Below, piece by piece: positions 14,525 through 23,987 of a stretch of DNA of 64,000 nucleotides (the stretch's first letter is position 1; each line of letters starts with the position of its first letter). The translations under genes and the position numbers were made by a program. Under the pieces are notes generated by a model. It ran no database searches. It had not been told where the DNA came from and saw only the letters and a program-made list of their open reading frames with translations. The stretch is from Gammaproteobacteria bacterium (GTDB lineage: Bacteria; Pseudomonadota; Gammaproteobacteria; Burkholderiales; Nitrosomonadaceae), in the NCBI GenBank assembly GCA_015709615.1, contig CP054179.1, positions 1,302,001-1,366,000 of the forward strand, given 5' to 3'.

Positions 14525-17500
14525 ATGTCAAAAAACCTCGAAGTTGGCGTAAAAATCACGGCGGACGGAAAAGGTCTGGTTGGTGAGGCGCGTGCATCAA
14601 AGGATGCACTGAATCAACTCGGCGAAACCGCCAAGCGCGCAAACAACGAAGCGGCTTCTTCCGCTGAGCGTTTTACCGCAAACCTGAAACGCCAGGCTGA
14701 TACGCTCGGCATGACATCCGCGCAAGTGCGCGCGTATGACGCGGCACAAATGGAGATGACACAAGCCCAGCGCGCCTCGGTGGAAGCGAGCAACCGGGCG
14801 ATTACATCGTACGAAAATCAACAGGTAGCGCTGGACGATCTCAGAACCCGTGCGGCGGCGGCCGGTGTTGCCGTCGGTACTGCACTGGTTGCCGGGCTAA
14901 AAGCATCGATTACCGCAGCCGGTCAGGCGGAGCAGTCGCACTTGCGGCTTGGAGCTGTGCTGAATAGCACCCGTCACGCGGCAGGGTTGACCAAAGCCAA
15001 TCTGGACGAAATGGCCGACAGCATGAAGGACAAGCTGGGCATCGACGATGACGCGCTGCGCGATTCGATGGCTGTTTTGCTGACTTTCCGCAACATTTCG
15101 CGCAACAGCTTCGGCGAGGCGCTGGAAACATCCGCGAATTTGGCAGCGGTCATGCAAACCGATCTTAAATCGGCGGTGTTGCAACTCGGTAAAGCGTTGG
15201 AAAGCCCGGACGAAGGATTAACGGCGCTGAAACGCTCGGGTGTGTCTTTTTCTGAGACACAAAAAGACATGATTAAGGATCTGGTGGAAACCGGCCGACA
15301 AGCCGAAGCCATCACGCTGATCCTGAAAACCATGAAAGAGCAAGGGCTCGACGGCGTCGCTGAATCGATGAACCAGGGAATCACCCAATCATCGCGTGAT
15401 GCCAGCATGGCCTGGGATGATCTGCTCAAAACCGTTGGCGGCACGGATACCGTTAAAAGCGGTGTCGATATCGTATTGGGTTCATGGACAGGTTACCTGA
15501 AAGACATGCGGCAGGTTATCGAGTCCGGAGACTGGCTCGACCGTCTGGCATTTTTCACCATCGGCCTGAAAACGCCGGACATGATCGCCAAAAGCAATGC
15601 ACCGGCGGCAGCGGCCGATCCGGCCCAGCAAGCGCTTGCCGATGAAGGATTGGCGCGGCAGAAAGCGGCGCAGCAAGCTGAGATCGCGGCGATTGCCAAG
15701 AAAAAGGCCGACGAGGAAGCCGCTAAAGCCGCCGAAGAAGCCAGCAAACGCGCCATCGCGGCAGCCAATGCGCGCGCGGAAGCGGAGAAACGCGCTTATC
15801 AACAATCGATTGATGGCGCAAACCGCACCATCGCTGCCCTAAAGCTAGAAACCGAGCAAATCGGCCTGAACGCCATCCAGAAAAAAATGCTCGTGGCAGC
15901 CACGGAGGCCGCAAAAGCGCCGACCGAAGAGCTGGCGCAAGAAATCATGGCATCGGCGCAAGCCTGGGCGATGGCGACGCAGCAACAAGAAGAACTGATG
16001 GCTGCGGAAAAAGAGCGCATGGAAGGCATCAAGGCCATCGAAAAAGCCGAACAGGATGCGGCGCGCGCGGCTGAGGAAGCAGCCAGAAAATCGGCAGCCG
16101 AGTGGAACCAATTGTGGGGCGGTGTCGAGCAGACTGCCAAAACGGCATTTGTGCAATTCGCCGCGCACGGCAAATCCGCGATGCAGTCCATCGGCGAATC
16201 GATCAAGGTGGCGATTATCGATGTGTTGTATCAGCTCACCGTGCGCAAGTGGATCATCAATATCGGGGCATCGCTCAGCGGTGTGCTGGGTGCCGGTACC
16301 GCCAATGCGGCCGGGGCTGGCAACATCATCAGCAGCGGCTCGAATCTTTTATCAAATGGCCTGAATATCGGCTCGCTGATTGGGCGCGGCGCGTCTGCAC
16401 TTGGATTCTCGTCATTCGGTGCCGGAGCTAGCGGTGCGGCAACGGCCGGTGTGTTTGGTGCGGGTGGGCTGAATTACCTTGGCGGTGCTGGAACAGCGCT
16501 TGGAGCTGGTGCGGAATTTGGCGGTATGGCGGCAGCTGGAGCCGGGTTAAGTGCTGGGCTGGCTGCTGCGGCCGGGCCTTTAGCCATCGCTTTCGCGGCT
16601 ACGCAAGGCTTGAAAATGCTGGCCGGTGACAAAAGGCTGGGCGGCGGGTTTGGTAATGTTATGAACAAAATCGGCGATATCCCCATCTTGGGCGACATGA
16701 TGCCGATCATCCCGCTGATCAATGCACTGTTTGGCCGTGGGCCATTGAAACAAAAAGAAACATCGCTAACCGGTTCGATTGGGATGGAAGGTTTTGAATC
16801 CGGCATGCTGCAAACGCGCTTTGTGGCAAAAGGCGGCTTGTTCCGCAGCAATAAAACGGATTTCGCGCGTGTCGATGCGGTCACCGGAGACGTTTGGACT
16901 GACAATCAAAAGCAGCTTGGCGCATTCGCGGAAGGTTTATCGAAAGCATCCAAGGAAATATTCGGTGTTTTTAACGATACTGCAAAACAAACATCAACCG
17001 CATTAAAGCAAGTCGGCGGCGATCTGGGTTTAAGCACCGATGCGCTGAAGGATTTTCATTACCAGATCAATTTGGTATCGGAAAAAGGCAAGGCGTTAAC
17101 GGAAGAACAAATCGGCAAGGAAATCGAGAGCATGACCGATGCAATGGTGCGCAAGCTATTGCCAACGGTGGATGAATTCTCTAAACGCGGCGAAACATCA
17201 ATCCAAACAATCAGCCGCCTGGGCGCTGAATTCAACGCACTGGTCAGCGGCGCTGAATTGTTGCTGGGTAAATCTTCCGCCGATGCGAAGGCGATGATTA
17301 ATGGCGGCACGTATCAGGGCCGTACCGCGTTTGTCGATGCGGCGGGCGGTTTGGATGTGTTGAATCAGAAAGTGGCTTTTTTCGCCGACAATTTCCTGAC
17401 CGAAGCCGAGCGCCTGGCACCGGTACAAGGCAAAGTTAATGATGAATTAAAACGCCTCGGTTTATCAACCGATTTAACGCGCGATCAATTCCGTGGACTT

Positions 17501-18667
17501 GTGCAATCGTTCGGGCAGGTTAACGGAATCACCGAAGAAACATTGCAAGCGCTGTTAACGCTGGCCCCGGCATTTGCGCAAGTGCGCACCGAAACTGCAA
17601 ACCTGACCGGCGCGGCATTCGCAGGATTGCAAAAAGCCGTCGAAGTGGAAAAAACAAAAATCACGCAGCAATATAACGACGCGCTTAAAACCGTCAACGG
17701 CCGCATTGAGGATGTAACCCAATCGGTCGGCAAACTGCGCACCCTGTCCGATGCGCTCAAAGCCACCGTCAGCCAGATCCGGCCAATGAGCCGCGATGCC
17801 GCAAAACAGCAAATTCAGGACGCCATCTCCGCCGCGCGCGCCGGTGGCGCGCTGCCGGAAGCCGATAGCCTGCGCGAAGCGCTGGGCACATTGGGCAAAG
17901 GCGCGCCGGGATTCACCGGCAGCTTTGAATATGCGCGCGAACAAGCCAAAACGGCCAATCTGGTGGCCAGCTTGGGCAAAATGACCGACGATCAGCTCAC
18001 GCTCGATGAACGCAGCCTGGCAGCATTGGAAGCGCAGCGCGACCGCTTGACCGCCGGTTTTGAAGCCGAAACCGCGCGGCTGGATAACTTGCTGACGCAG
18101 GGCCAAGCGCAGATCGATGCGCTGAACGGCATCAATACCGGCATTGCTTCACTGGCGGACGCAATCGGCAAATTCAACGCGGCCAGCATGGCGGCCGGTG
18201 GCGGTGCGATCAGCGGCGGTTCGCTGGGCAATCCGGACATCAGCAACCAGCAGATTATCGATTATTTCAAAACCGCGCACACCCCGGACGAAATCGCCAG
18301 AGACGCGGGCAAATATGGCGTGTCATCGGCGCAGATCGTTGCCACCGGACGATTTACCCAAGCCGAAGCGGACAAGTTTTTTAGCGATAACCCGGACATT
18401 CCACGCTTTGCAAAAGGCGGTTTTCATCGCGGCGGCATGCGCATCGTTGGCGAAAACGGCCCGGAACTGGAATCGACCGGCCCGAGCAGAATTACCAGCA
18501 ATAACGATCTGACCAAGCTGTTGAGCAATGCGGATGTGGTTGAGCAGTTGAAAACTCTAATCGGAAAGATAGAAGAAACTACGACATATAACAAGCGTGT
18601 GTCCGATAAGCTGGACGCAGTAACGACGATTTCAAATGGAAAAATCGTGTTGAGGACGGGGACATGA
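14525..18667 (+). CDS. tail tape measure protein
   Basis: This 1380-residue protein is of the lambda-type tape-measure family. It has a helical N-terminus, hydrophobic segments (about residues 110-130 and an Ala/Gly-rich region about 580-710), and a central coiled coil rich in A, E and K (about 375-520). The usual C-terminal FAKGGFHRGG and IVGENGPEL motifs are present. At about 0.15 nm per residue it would set a tail near 200 nm. It starts 2 bases after the chaperone frame. Confidence 0.9.
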   Translation: MSKNLEVGVKITADGKGLVGEARASKDALNQLGETAKRANNEAASSAERFTANLKRQADTLGMTSAQVRAYDAAQMEMTQAQRASVEASNRAITSYENQQVALDDLRTRAAAAGVAVGTALVAGLKASITAAGQAEQSHLRLGAVLNSTRHAAGLTKANLDEMADSMKDKLGIDDDALRDSMAVLLTFRNISRNSFGEALETSANLAAVMQTDLKSAVLQLGKALESPDEGLTALKRSGVSFSETQKDMIKDLVETGRQAEAITLILKTMKEQGLDGVAESMNQGITQSSRDASMAWDDLLKTVGGTDTVKSGVDIVLGSWTGYLKDMRQVIESGDWLDRLAFFTIGLKTPDMIAKSNAPAAAADPAQQALADEGLARQKAAQQAEIAAIAKKKADEEAAKAAEEASKRAIAAANARAEAEKRAYQQSIDGANRTIAALKLETEQIGLNAIQKKMLVAATEAAKAPTEELAQEIMASAQAWAMATQQQEELMAAEKERMEGIKAIEKAEQDAARAAEEAARKSAAEWNQLWGGVEQTAKTAFVQFAAHGKSAMQSIGESIKVAIIDVLYQLTVRKWIINIGASLSGVLGAGTANAAGAGNIISSGSNLLSNGLNIGSLIGRGASALGFSSFGAGASGAATAGVFGAGGLNYLGGAGTALGAGAEFGGMAAAGAGLSAGLAAAAGPLAIAFAATQGLKMLAGDKRLGGGFGNVMNKIGDIPILGDMMPIIPLINALFGRGPLKQKETSLTGSIGMEGFESGMLQTRFVAKGGLFRSNKTDFARVDAVTGDVWTDNQKQLGAFAEGLSKASKEIFGVFNDTAKQTSTALKQVGGDLGLSTDALKDFHYQINLVSEKGKALTEEQIGKEIESMTDAMVRKLLPTVDEFSKRGETSIQTISRLGAEFNALVSGAELLLGKSSADAKAMINGGTYQGRTAFVDAAGGLDVLNQKVAFFADNFLTEAERLAPVQGKVNDELKRLGLSTDLTRDQFRGLVQSFGQVNGITEETLQALLTLAPAFAQVRTETANLTGAAFAGLQKAVEVEKTKITQQYNDALKTVNGRIEDVTQSVGKLRTLSDALKATVSQIRPMSRDAAKQQIQDAISAARAGGALPEADSLREALGTLGKGAPGFTGSFEYAREQAKTANLVASLGKMTDDQLTLDERSLAALEAQRDRLTAGFEAETARLDNLLTQGQAQIDALNGINTGIASLADAIGKFNAASMAAGGGAISGGSLGNPDISNQQIIDYFKTAHTPDEIARDAGKYGVSSAQIVATGRFTQAEADKFFSDNPDIPRFAKGGFHRGGMRIVGENGPELESTGPSRITSNNDLTKLLSNADVVEQLKTLIGKIEETTTYNKRVSDKLDAVTTISNGKIVLRTGT

Positions 18668-19602
18668 CAAAGCGTTACGTCAAAGCCATGATCCCGATTG
18701 ATATTACGGATGCGATGCTGGTAAGCAGCTCGATTGTCGAGCCGTCCGCATCCGAGCCTGCATGGAGCCCCGTGCCGACTTATGCGGAATTTGACAAGGT
18801 AAGCGTAATTACGGCGAATAGCCACCTGGTATATGAGTCGCTGCAATCCGGCAACACAAATCACGCGCCGCCGACACTGCCCGCAATTTCTAACGAGTGG
18901 TGGATTCTGAAAAGCTACACCAACCGCTGGCGTATGTTCGAGTGGAATCGCGGATTGCCAAGCGTGGGCGGTTCTCCGGCCACTACCGTGATACGTCCAG
19001 GCCGATGCATCAATTCGATCATGCTGCTTGGTCTGAAGGCGGCAAACGTGGAACTGACGGTACAGAACGGCATAGGCGGCGATGTGGTGTTCCAGATCAG
19101 CAAAAATCTATTGGCGCGCTATGCAGTAACGCCTTACGAAATAATATTCACCCCCTTCATTTACGACAAAGTGTTTGCAACGTTCGACGTGCCGCCGGTT
19201 GGCGACCCGGTTATCACGCTGCGCCTCACGCATCCTAGCGGTGTTTGCGAAGTTGAGCGCTTTGCGACCGGCATAGCGATCGATCTGGGCGAGGTTGAGT
19301 GGAACACGGCGCTTGAGGATGAAAACTATTCGCCAATCACATACGAGGCTGGCCGGGCCAATTTTGAGCCGGTGCCGAACATGCCGGGGCTTGAGCTGCC
19401 CATCGTGATCGATTCCAATCGGATCAACCGCGCGCTGCAATTCAAAGAGCTTGGCAACGGGAAAGCCATCGTTTGGTCGGCGATGCCAACGATTTCTGCA
19501 TATGAGCAAATGCACACGATGATCGGGCCGTACCAGCGTTTCAAGATTTCAACGGACAACCATAAACAATCTTCACTGAGTGTAAAAATCAGGGGTATTT
19601 AA
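18664..19602 (+). CDS. phage tail-tip protein of unknown function
   Basis: This 312-residue protein overlaps the tape measure stop by ATGA and the next gene by one base, so it belongs to the tail operon. It is rich in predicted beta strands. A galactose-binding-like layout is possible around residues 80-220 (a WNRGLPSVGGSPATT segment followed by strands). Similar proteins follow the tape measure in B3-like phages and may be part of the distal tail. I do not recognise a named family. Confidence 0.55.
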   Translation: MTKRYVKAMIPIDITDAMLVSSSIVEPSASEPAWSPVPTYAEFDKVSVITANSHLVYESLQSGNTNHAPPTLPAISNEWWILKSYTNRWRMFEWNRGLPSVGGSPATTVIRPGRCINSIMLLGLKAANVELTVQNGIGGDVVFQISKNLLARYAVTPYEIIFTPFIYDKVFATFDVPPVGDPVITLRLTHPSGVCEVERFATGIAIDLGEVEWNTALEDENYSPITYEAGRANFEPVPNMPGLELPIVIDSNRINRALQFKELGNGKAIVWSAMPTISAYEQMHTMIGPYQRFKISTDNHKQSSLSVKIRGI

Positions 19603-21326
19603 TGAGCATAACCGTTCCGCTTTTCGGCACTATGCCGAACGAATTAACGATGACCGAAAGCGAATTCAATGCGGCCTGGTACGCGGCGCTGGGGAATCTT
19701 AACCCCTATGGCTCGGCCCTCAATGCCCTCGGCGCGCAAGTCGAACAATACGCGCTCGATGCGGAAGCCGCCGTGGCGGCGCTGCCGAATGCAATGTGGG
19801 TGTCCGGCACATTCGCGGATGGCGACGTACGCTGGTCTCCGACAGATCATCAAGATTACCGCAACAAAGGCTCGGGAAGCAGAACAACCGACCCGGCACT
19901 CGATCCAGCCAATTGGGTGCCGCGTATCAGAACTGGCAACGGCGGCGCGGATACAACCAGCAGCGCCGTTGACATCACGCTGACATCGAGCAGCGGACGC
20001 TTGCAGATCATCGCCATGACCGCAGCGGGCAAAAAGGTCATCATGCCAGCCGCCAGCACGCTGACCAAGGGCACTCCGGTGTTTGTGCTTAAAAACGCAG
20101 GGACTTACCGGGTTTCGGTGCATAAAAACGGCGGCGGCTTTATCTGTTACCTTTTGCCCGGCCAGGTCATCGCGCTGCATTGCTCGGATACCGGTTCATC
20201 CGCTGGGGTATGGCAAGCCAGCGGCGCGCCGGTGCCGGATATTTACACCGGCAGCAACGCCGAGGTGCTCAATGCTGTCGATTCCCGGTTTGTTGCCGTG
20301 GCAATGCTGGGCGCGACGCAAGCGATTTGCGCGTTCCGCAACGAATCAACCACCTATTTGAATGCTGTGGTGCTCAACTACGGCTCATCCTCCGGATCCC
20401 CGGCGCAAGTCGTTGCCGATGCGTGCAAAGACATCAGCATTGCCGCGCAAACCGGCAGCCAGGCGACGGTGGTTTATAAAAAATCAACCGGCGAAACCAA
20501 AGCCGTGGTGCTCGATATCACCACCAGCACCACGTTTACGCCGGGCACGGCCAAACAGATCGACGCCACCACCGGCGGCAGCGGCACGGCGGTGTGCGCG
20601 CAATCCTCCACGCAATTGCTCGCGGTTTATCAAGGCTCAAGCGGCACGACGCCAAAAATGCGCGTGCTCGATATTGTATCCAGCGCAGTCAACGAGAGCG
20701 CGGAAGTCGCGGCGGACGGCACAAACTGCGCTGCAACGCACATGCGCGCGGGCAAAGTGAGCAGCACCAAAGCCGTGGTGGCGTTCCGTAACAACTCCGG
20801 AAACCGGGTGCAACTGCGGTTGCAGACGATTACCGGATCAACCCCGGCGCCATCCGGCAGCGTGCTCGATTTGTCTGGTATGCCCGGTACATCGCCCGCG
20901 CTGCAATTCGGCCTGGTGGTGATGAGCACAACTCGCGCCGTGGTCGTCACCGCCGTCGACCGCACTTATGCTGATTTGATGATTTCGCTGGTCGATATCT
21001 CCGGATCGTCGCCAGTGCTGCTGCGCAATAAATTGATCCGCGTGGGCGCGAATGGTTCGCTGGATCTCGATGCGGCCAAACTCGACGCCAATAACCTTTA
21101 TGCCACCTGGACAGGAGGTGGCAGCCTGGGAACAGACGGCATGAAGATCAAGATCACCGATGATGACCAGATCATCGCCGGCGAAATTGCGGAAAAAATC
21201 GAGGAGAAAATAGAAGCGTCCAACAATCGCGTTGCCTGCGCCGCGTTAGATAGCGCGCACGTCATCGAGGTGTGCCGCAACAAGGACACGTACCTCAGCG
21301 TGAAAACAGTGGAGATCGCCGCGTAA
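19602..21326 (+). CDS. phage tail fibre-like protein with beta-propeller-type repeats
   Basis: This 574-residue protein has a helical N-terminal part (residues 1-60). From about 210 on come repeated units of 45-55 residues with patterns such as QAICAFRN, QATVVYKK, QLLAVYQG and KAVVAFRN, each starting a new blade-like unit. Such repeats suggest a beta-propeller or beta-prism used in host binding. The C-terminus has a short helix (IAGEIAEKIEEKIEA). It is probably a fibre or tail-tip adhesin; the repeat reading is mine. Confidence 0.6.
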   Translation: MSITVPLFGTMPNELTMTESEFNAAWYAALGNLNPYGSALNALGAQVEQYALDAEAAVAALPNAMWVSGTFADGDVRWSPTDHQDYRNKGSGSRTTDPALDPANWVPRIRTGNGGADTTSSAVDITLTSSSGRLQIIAMTAAGKKVIMPAASTLTKGTPVFVLKNAGTYRVSVHKNGGGFICYLLPGQVIALHCSDTGSSAGVWQASGAPVPDIYTGSNAEVLNAVDSRFVAVAMLGATQAICAFRNESTTYLNAVVLNYGSSSGSPAQVVADACKDISIAAQTGSQATVVYKKSTGETKAVVLDITTSTTFTPGTAKQIDATTGGSGTAVCAQSSTQLLAVYQGSSGTTPKMRVLDIVSSAVNESAEVAADGTNCAATHMRAGKVSSTKAVVAFRNNSGNRVQLRLQTITGSTPAPSGSVLDLSGMPGTSPALQFGLVVMSTTRAVVVTAVDRTYADLMISLVDISGSSPVLLRNKLIRVGANGSLDLDAAKLDANNLYATWTGGGSLGTDGMKIKITDDDQIIAGEIAEKIEEKIEASNNRVACAALDSAHVIEVCRNKDTYLSVKTVEIAA

Positions 21327-21896
21327 ATGGCTATCAAAATCGTCCGGCGCAGATCTGATCATGCGGTGCTGTTTGCAGCGCCCGTGCTCGCGCTCGGCGA
21401 CACAATGGTGACCGGCGATGGTTGGACGTGCAAGAACCTGGATGTGACGCTGCTGGAAATCCTTGAAGTCGACGGCCTGCCGGAATTTTATGTTGCCGGC
21501 GGATGGACATACGACAACGGCGCATGGACACCGAATAGCACCGGCAATCAATACATGCTGCCAGCAAAACGCGCCGCAAAAATAGCCGAACTCGAAGCCG
21601 CGCGCCTGGCGTTGGAATACTCCGACATCACGCACGCCGGGCAAACCTGGAAAACAGACACAGACGCGCGCGCCCTGCTCGCGCAAGTGCTGTCACCCGG
21701 CAGCGTCCGGGCCAATGCCTACTGGCGCGATGCCGCCGGAGCAAAACACACTATGACATACGCAGACCTGCAAGCGCTCGGCCGCGCGATATCCGACCGT
21801 GGCTATGACGCCGATGAAACGCTGGAAACCAAAAAAGCCGCAGTGGCAGCAGCCGCAACGGCAGAAGAGATCGATTCGATTACATGGGAGAGTTAA
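21327..21896 (+). CDS. DUF4376-like tail protein
   Basis: This 189-residue protein starts at the base after the previous stop. The C-terminal half (about residues 95-189) carries the pattern of the DUF4376 domain (GQTWKTDTDARALLAQ, WRDAAGAKHTMT, DLQALGRAI), common in tail-fibre accessory proteins. The N-terminal half is beta-rich. It is probably a tail fibre assembly or tip component. Confidence 0.6.
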   Translation: MAIKIVRRRSDHAVLFAAPVLALGDTMVTGDGWTCKNLDVTLLEILEVDGLPEFYVAGGWTYDNGAWTPNSTGNQYMLPAKRAAKIAELEAARLALEYSDITHAGQTWKTDTDARALLAQVLSPGSVRANAYWRDAAGAKHTMTYADLQALGRAISDRGYDADETLETKKAAVAAAATAEEIDSITWES

Positions 21897-21920
21897 ACGG
21901 GACAATTTAGTATAGCCGCG

Positions 21921-22658
21921 ATGTTGAATGCTCTTAAAGTACCGCGCTGGATTTATTCCGGCGGCGTTCCGGTTGGATTGACCGATCCAGATACTGGTTT
22001 AGCCGTGCCGCAAACCAACTCGGTTGCAGACTGGGCCGCACTGCAAGCAATCCCGAAATCATCAGTTAATGATGGCTTATGTATATTTGTAACTGCTTAT
22101 AAAGCTTGGTTTGTGTACATGCATGCAGTTGGCAGATGGGTAACTAACAGAGCGGTTATCTACTCTCAGGTTTTTGGTACCGATGCGGCCCCAACTTGTT
22201 CACTGGGAACCGCGTCTTTGTCTGCATCAACGCCATTTCCTCACGGCACAATTAATATCCCTCAATACATGCTAAATCAGAATAGCGTGATAAGAATAAT
22301 GGGGCAGATAAAAAAACATGGCACTACTGGATCACTCAGTCCTAATTTATATTTGGGCACAACGAATAACGTGGTTTCATCCGATCCTAGTGCCTGGGCC
22401 GGAAGTTTTGCAAATACGGACGGCCATACACTGGATTTTTGTCCAATAATTACTTTCGGCAGTAAAACCAGTTACAGAACAAGCTATGCAAATCCCGACA
22501 ATCAAGGCAGTTCCACAAATGGCGGTTTGCTGGAAAAAACAAGCAATATCAATACCGATGCATTAGGCGGTATGTATGTCAATGTGGCGTTGCCTGCTAA
22601 GTCGGCGGGAGATTCGTACGATCTTTTGTTTTTAATGGTCGAGATAGTAAGGAACTAA
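21921..22658 (+). CDS. tail-tip protein, possible receptor-binding protein
   Basis: This 245-residue protein has an N-terminal segment (PRWIYSGGVPVGLTDPDTGLAVPQT) of the kind that attaches tip proteins. A beta-rich C-terminal domain with many S, T and N residues follows. Base composition shifts to clearly more AT here than in the upstream structural genes. This is a sign of exchange, as usual for receptor-binding genes. No known family is recognised. Confidence 0.5.
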   Translation: MLNALKVPRWIYSGGVPVGLTDPDTGLAVPQTNSVADWAALQAIPKSSVNDGLCIFVTAYKAWFVYMHAVGRWVTNRAVIYSQVFGTDAAPTCSLGTASLSASTPFPHGTINIPQYMLNQNSVIRIMGQIKKHGTTGSLSPNLYLGTTNNVVSSDPSAWAGSFANTDGHTLDFCPIITFGSKTSYRTSYANPDNQGSSTNGGLLEKTSNINTDALGGMYVNVALPAKSAGDSYDLLFLMVEIVRN

Positions 22659-22659
22659 T

Positions 22660-23661
22660 ATGCTAGTCAGTGCGCGCCACGGTAAAGTTAAAAAAGTTGC
22701 AGTCACGCCAGGGCCTGATTTTATGACGGTCTGGGGGAGTGGTGTTGTTAGAGGCGAACTCTCCGGTGGTTCGGTATTCCCTTCGTTACAAAATAGTGGG
22801 TATAAGTACCTTATTACTACACCTGCTATCGAGGATTTTACGGCAAGGAAGATTCCAGATAGTTTATATAACATATTCGGCCCTTTGGCCACTCTATCGA
22901 TTTATAAGCTTCCTAACAAAGCCGGATTGATGGATGAAAACGCTGTCACTGCCTGGATTAAGGGCGATTTGGCGTCTCCTATCGGCCCTAATGATTATAG
23001 CAATGAGCTTTACTTTGAGCTTACCCAGCGTGACGGTGCCAATACTCCTCAATGCAATTTGGTTATTGATAGACCTAACGCCAGCCCGACCACGCCCCCG
23101 GCCACGAATTTAAAAACTCATTACTACAAGATAAGGTTGTATCTTGACCCTAATATCGTTTCTAATCTGGCTCTAACTAATTACATCGAGCTTCTGTGGG
23201 CAAAATCAGGCGGTTGGGAAGGTAAATTCTTCGGTGTCTTTCGGCTAAAAATCGAAGTCGTTAAGGGTAATAACGGTCTTTATTATATAGGCACTGTGGA
23301 CAGTAACGCTAATGGTGTTGGGGTTGGCGGGATTCCGGGCTATCCTACTGTGCAACTTTGGCAAAGTCCTCAACAACATACTAACTTTCTTGCTCCATCA
23401 GCGTTTGCCGGATGGAATACTTTCGAGTGGTTTTACAATCCGCCTCAAGATAAAGACGATTTAACTACCGGCAGATGGTGGGTTACTGTGCAACCTGACG
23501 GCGAGCAGAAGATAACCATCTGCGATTACGCTGGCGGCAGACTGTCTGATCCGGAAGGATTGCCTATTAACCGCCTGGGTGTAAACCTATACTCCAATGG
23601 CGCGAACCCCAATATGATGCGTGTCGGCCCGTGGGAGATCTGGGATCGCTATCCGGGATAA
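22660..23661 (+). CDS. tail-spike-like beta-sandwich protein, unknown specificity
   Basis: This 333-residue protein starts one base after the previous stop, with a ribosome site (aagga) before its ATG. It has many aromatic residues and alternating strands. The middle (about residues 100-300) resembles concanavalin-like jelly rolls of polysaccharide lyases or LamG domains, with HYYKIRLYLDPN and GRWWVTVQPDG segments. It could bind or cut cell-surface sugars. This is a fold guess with no catalytic residues assigned. AT-rich codon use sets it apart from the head genes. Confidence 0.5.
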   Translation: MLVSARHGKVKKVAVTPGPDFMTVWGSGVVRGELSGGSVFPSLQNSGYKYLITTPAIEDFTARKIPDSLYNIFGPLATLSIYKLPNKAGLMDENAVTAWIKGDLASPIGPNDYSNELYFELTQRDGANTPQCNLVIDRPNASPTTPPATNLKTHYYKIRLYLDPNIVSNLALTNYIELLWAKSGGWEGKFFGVFRLKIEVVKGNNGLYYIGTVDSNANGVGVGGIPGYPTVQLWQSPQQHTNFLAPSAFAGWNTFEWFYNPPQDKDDLTTGRWWVTVQPDGEQKITICDYAGGRLSDPEGLPINRLGVNLYSNGANPNMMRVGPWEIWDRYPG

Positions 23662-23694
23662 CATATAACCCGGCCGTCGTAACCCACAGACTAA

Positions 23695-23829
23695 ACCTGT
23701 GAGCCACAGCCCGTCGTCGACTTTGGATTGGATCAATACGACCGGCTGGCCGAACTGGCTAAAACGATCAAAGGCAAGATGATCATCACGGTCAACGATA
23801 TCCCGAAAATTAAAGCACCGGAATTTTAA
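23695..23829 (+). pseudogene. 3' remnant of a phage DNA adenine methylase
   Basis: An open stretch ending at the TAA at 23827-23829 encodes about 40 residues, including YDRLAELAKTIKGK and IITVNDIPKI. This is the typical C-terminal end of D12-class adenine methylases (family pattern: ERLAELLxxIKGKFxLSxNDxPEI). The upstream frame is closed by stops at 23680 and 23692, and the catalytic DPPY part is absent. So it is a truncated relic at the place where Mu carries its mom modification gene. Confidence 0.65.
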
Positions 23830-23850
23830 ATAAGTTTAAACATGCCGGAA

Positions 23851-23902
23851 TCTCATATAATCCGGCGCGTCTCATTTAATTTGTGCTTCCGTCTCATATA
23901 AT
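23851..23902 (+). repeat. three direct repeats at the prophage right end (transposase-site-like)
   Basis: The 11-mer TCTCATATAAT occurs at 23851-23861 and 23892-23902, and TCTCATTTAAT at 23870-23880. Start-to-start spacing is 19 and 22 bases, about two helical turns. Flanking CCGG bases recur at copies 1 and 3. Repeated 20-bp-scale sites at the extreme end are the hallmark of MuA-type transposase binding. Host genes begin just after, so this is the likely right end. Confidence 0.6.
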
Positions 23903-23987
23903 TTTTTCCGGCCTACTGCGCAAAGATATAATAGCGTTTTTGCTTAAATCCGATTTCTTTTTCTCACACAGCTCTCGAAAAGCCGGC

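Larger units (their letters stand above)
1..23922 (+). mobile_element. Mu-like transposable prophage, right part
   Basis: The gene order follows the Mu late region: lysis genes, gp25/gp26-like small proteins, gp27/gp28 terminase, gp29 portal, gp30 minor head protein, gpG, protease/scaffold, major capsid, gp36, gp37. The tail genes that follow are of siphovirus type, as in the transposable phages B3 and D3112, not the contractile Mu tail. All genes are on the + strand. The left end, repressor and transposase genes are outside the window. The right limit is inferred from three direct repeats at 23851-23902 and the start of host genes just after; the exact last base is not resolved (somewhere in 23903-23930). 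Confidence 0.9.

Noticed and set aside
15482..16206. Several open frames on the minus strand inside the tape measure gene
   Set aside because: They are Ala/Ser-rich shadows of the coiled-coil codons and have no ribosome sites.
22739..22930. Short frame inside the tail-spike gene
   Set aside because: It is out of frame within a supported gene and has no ribosome site.
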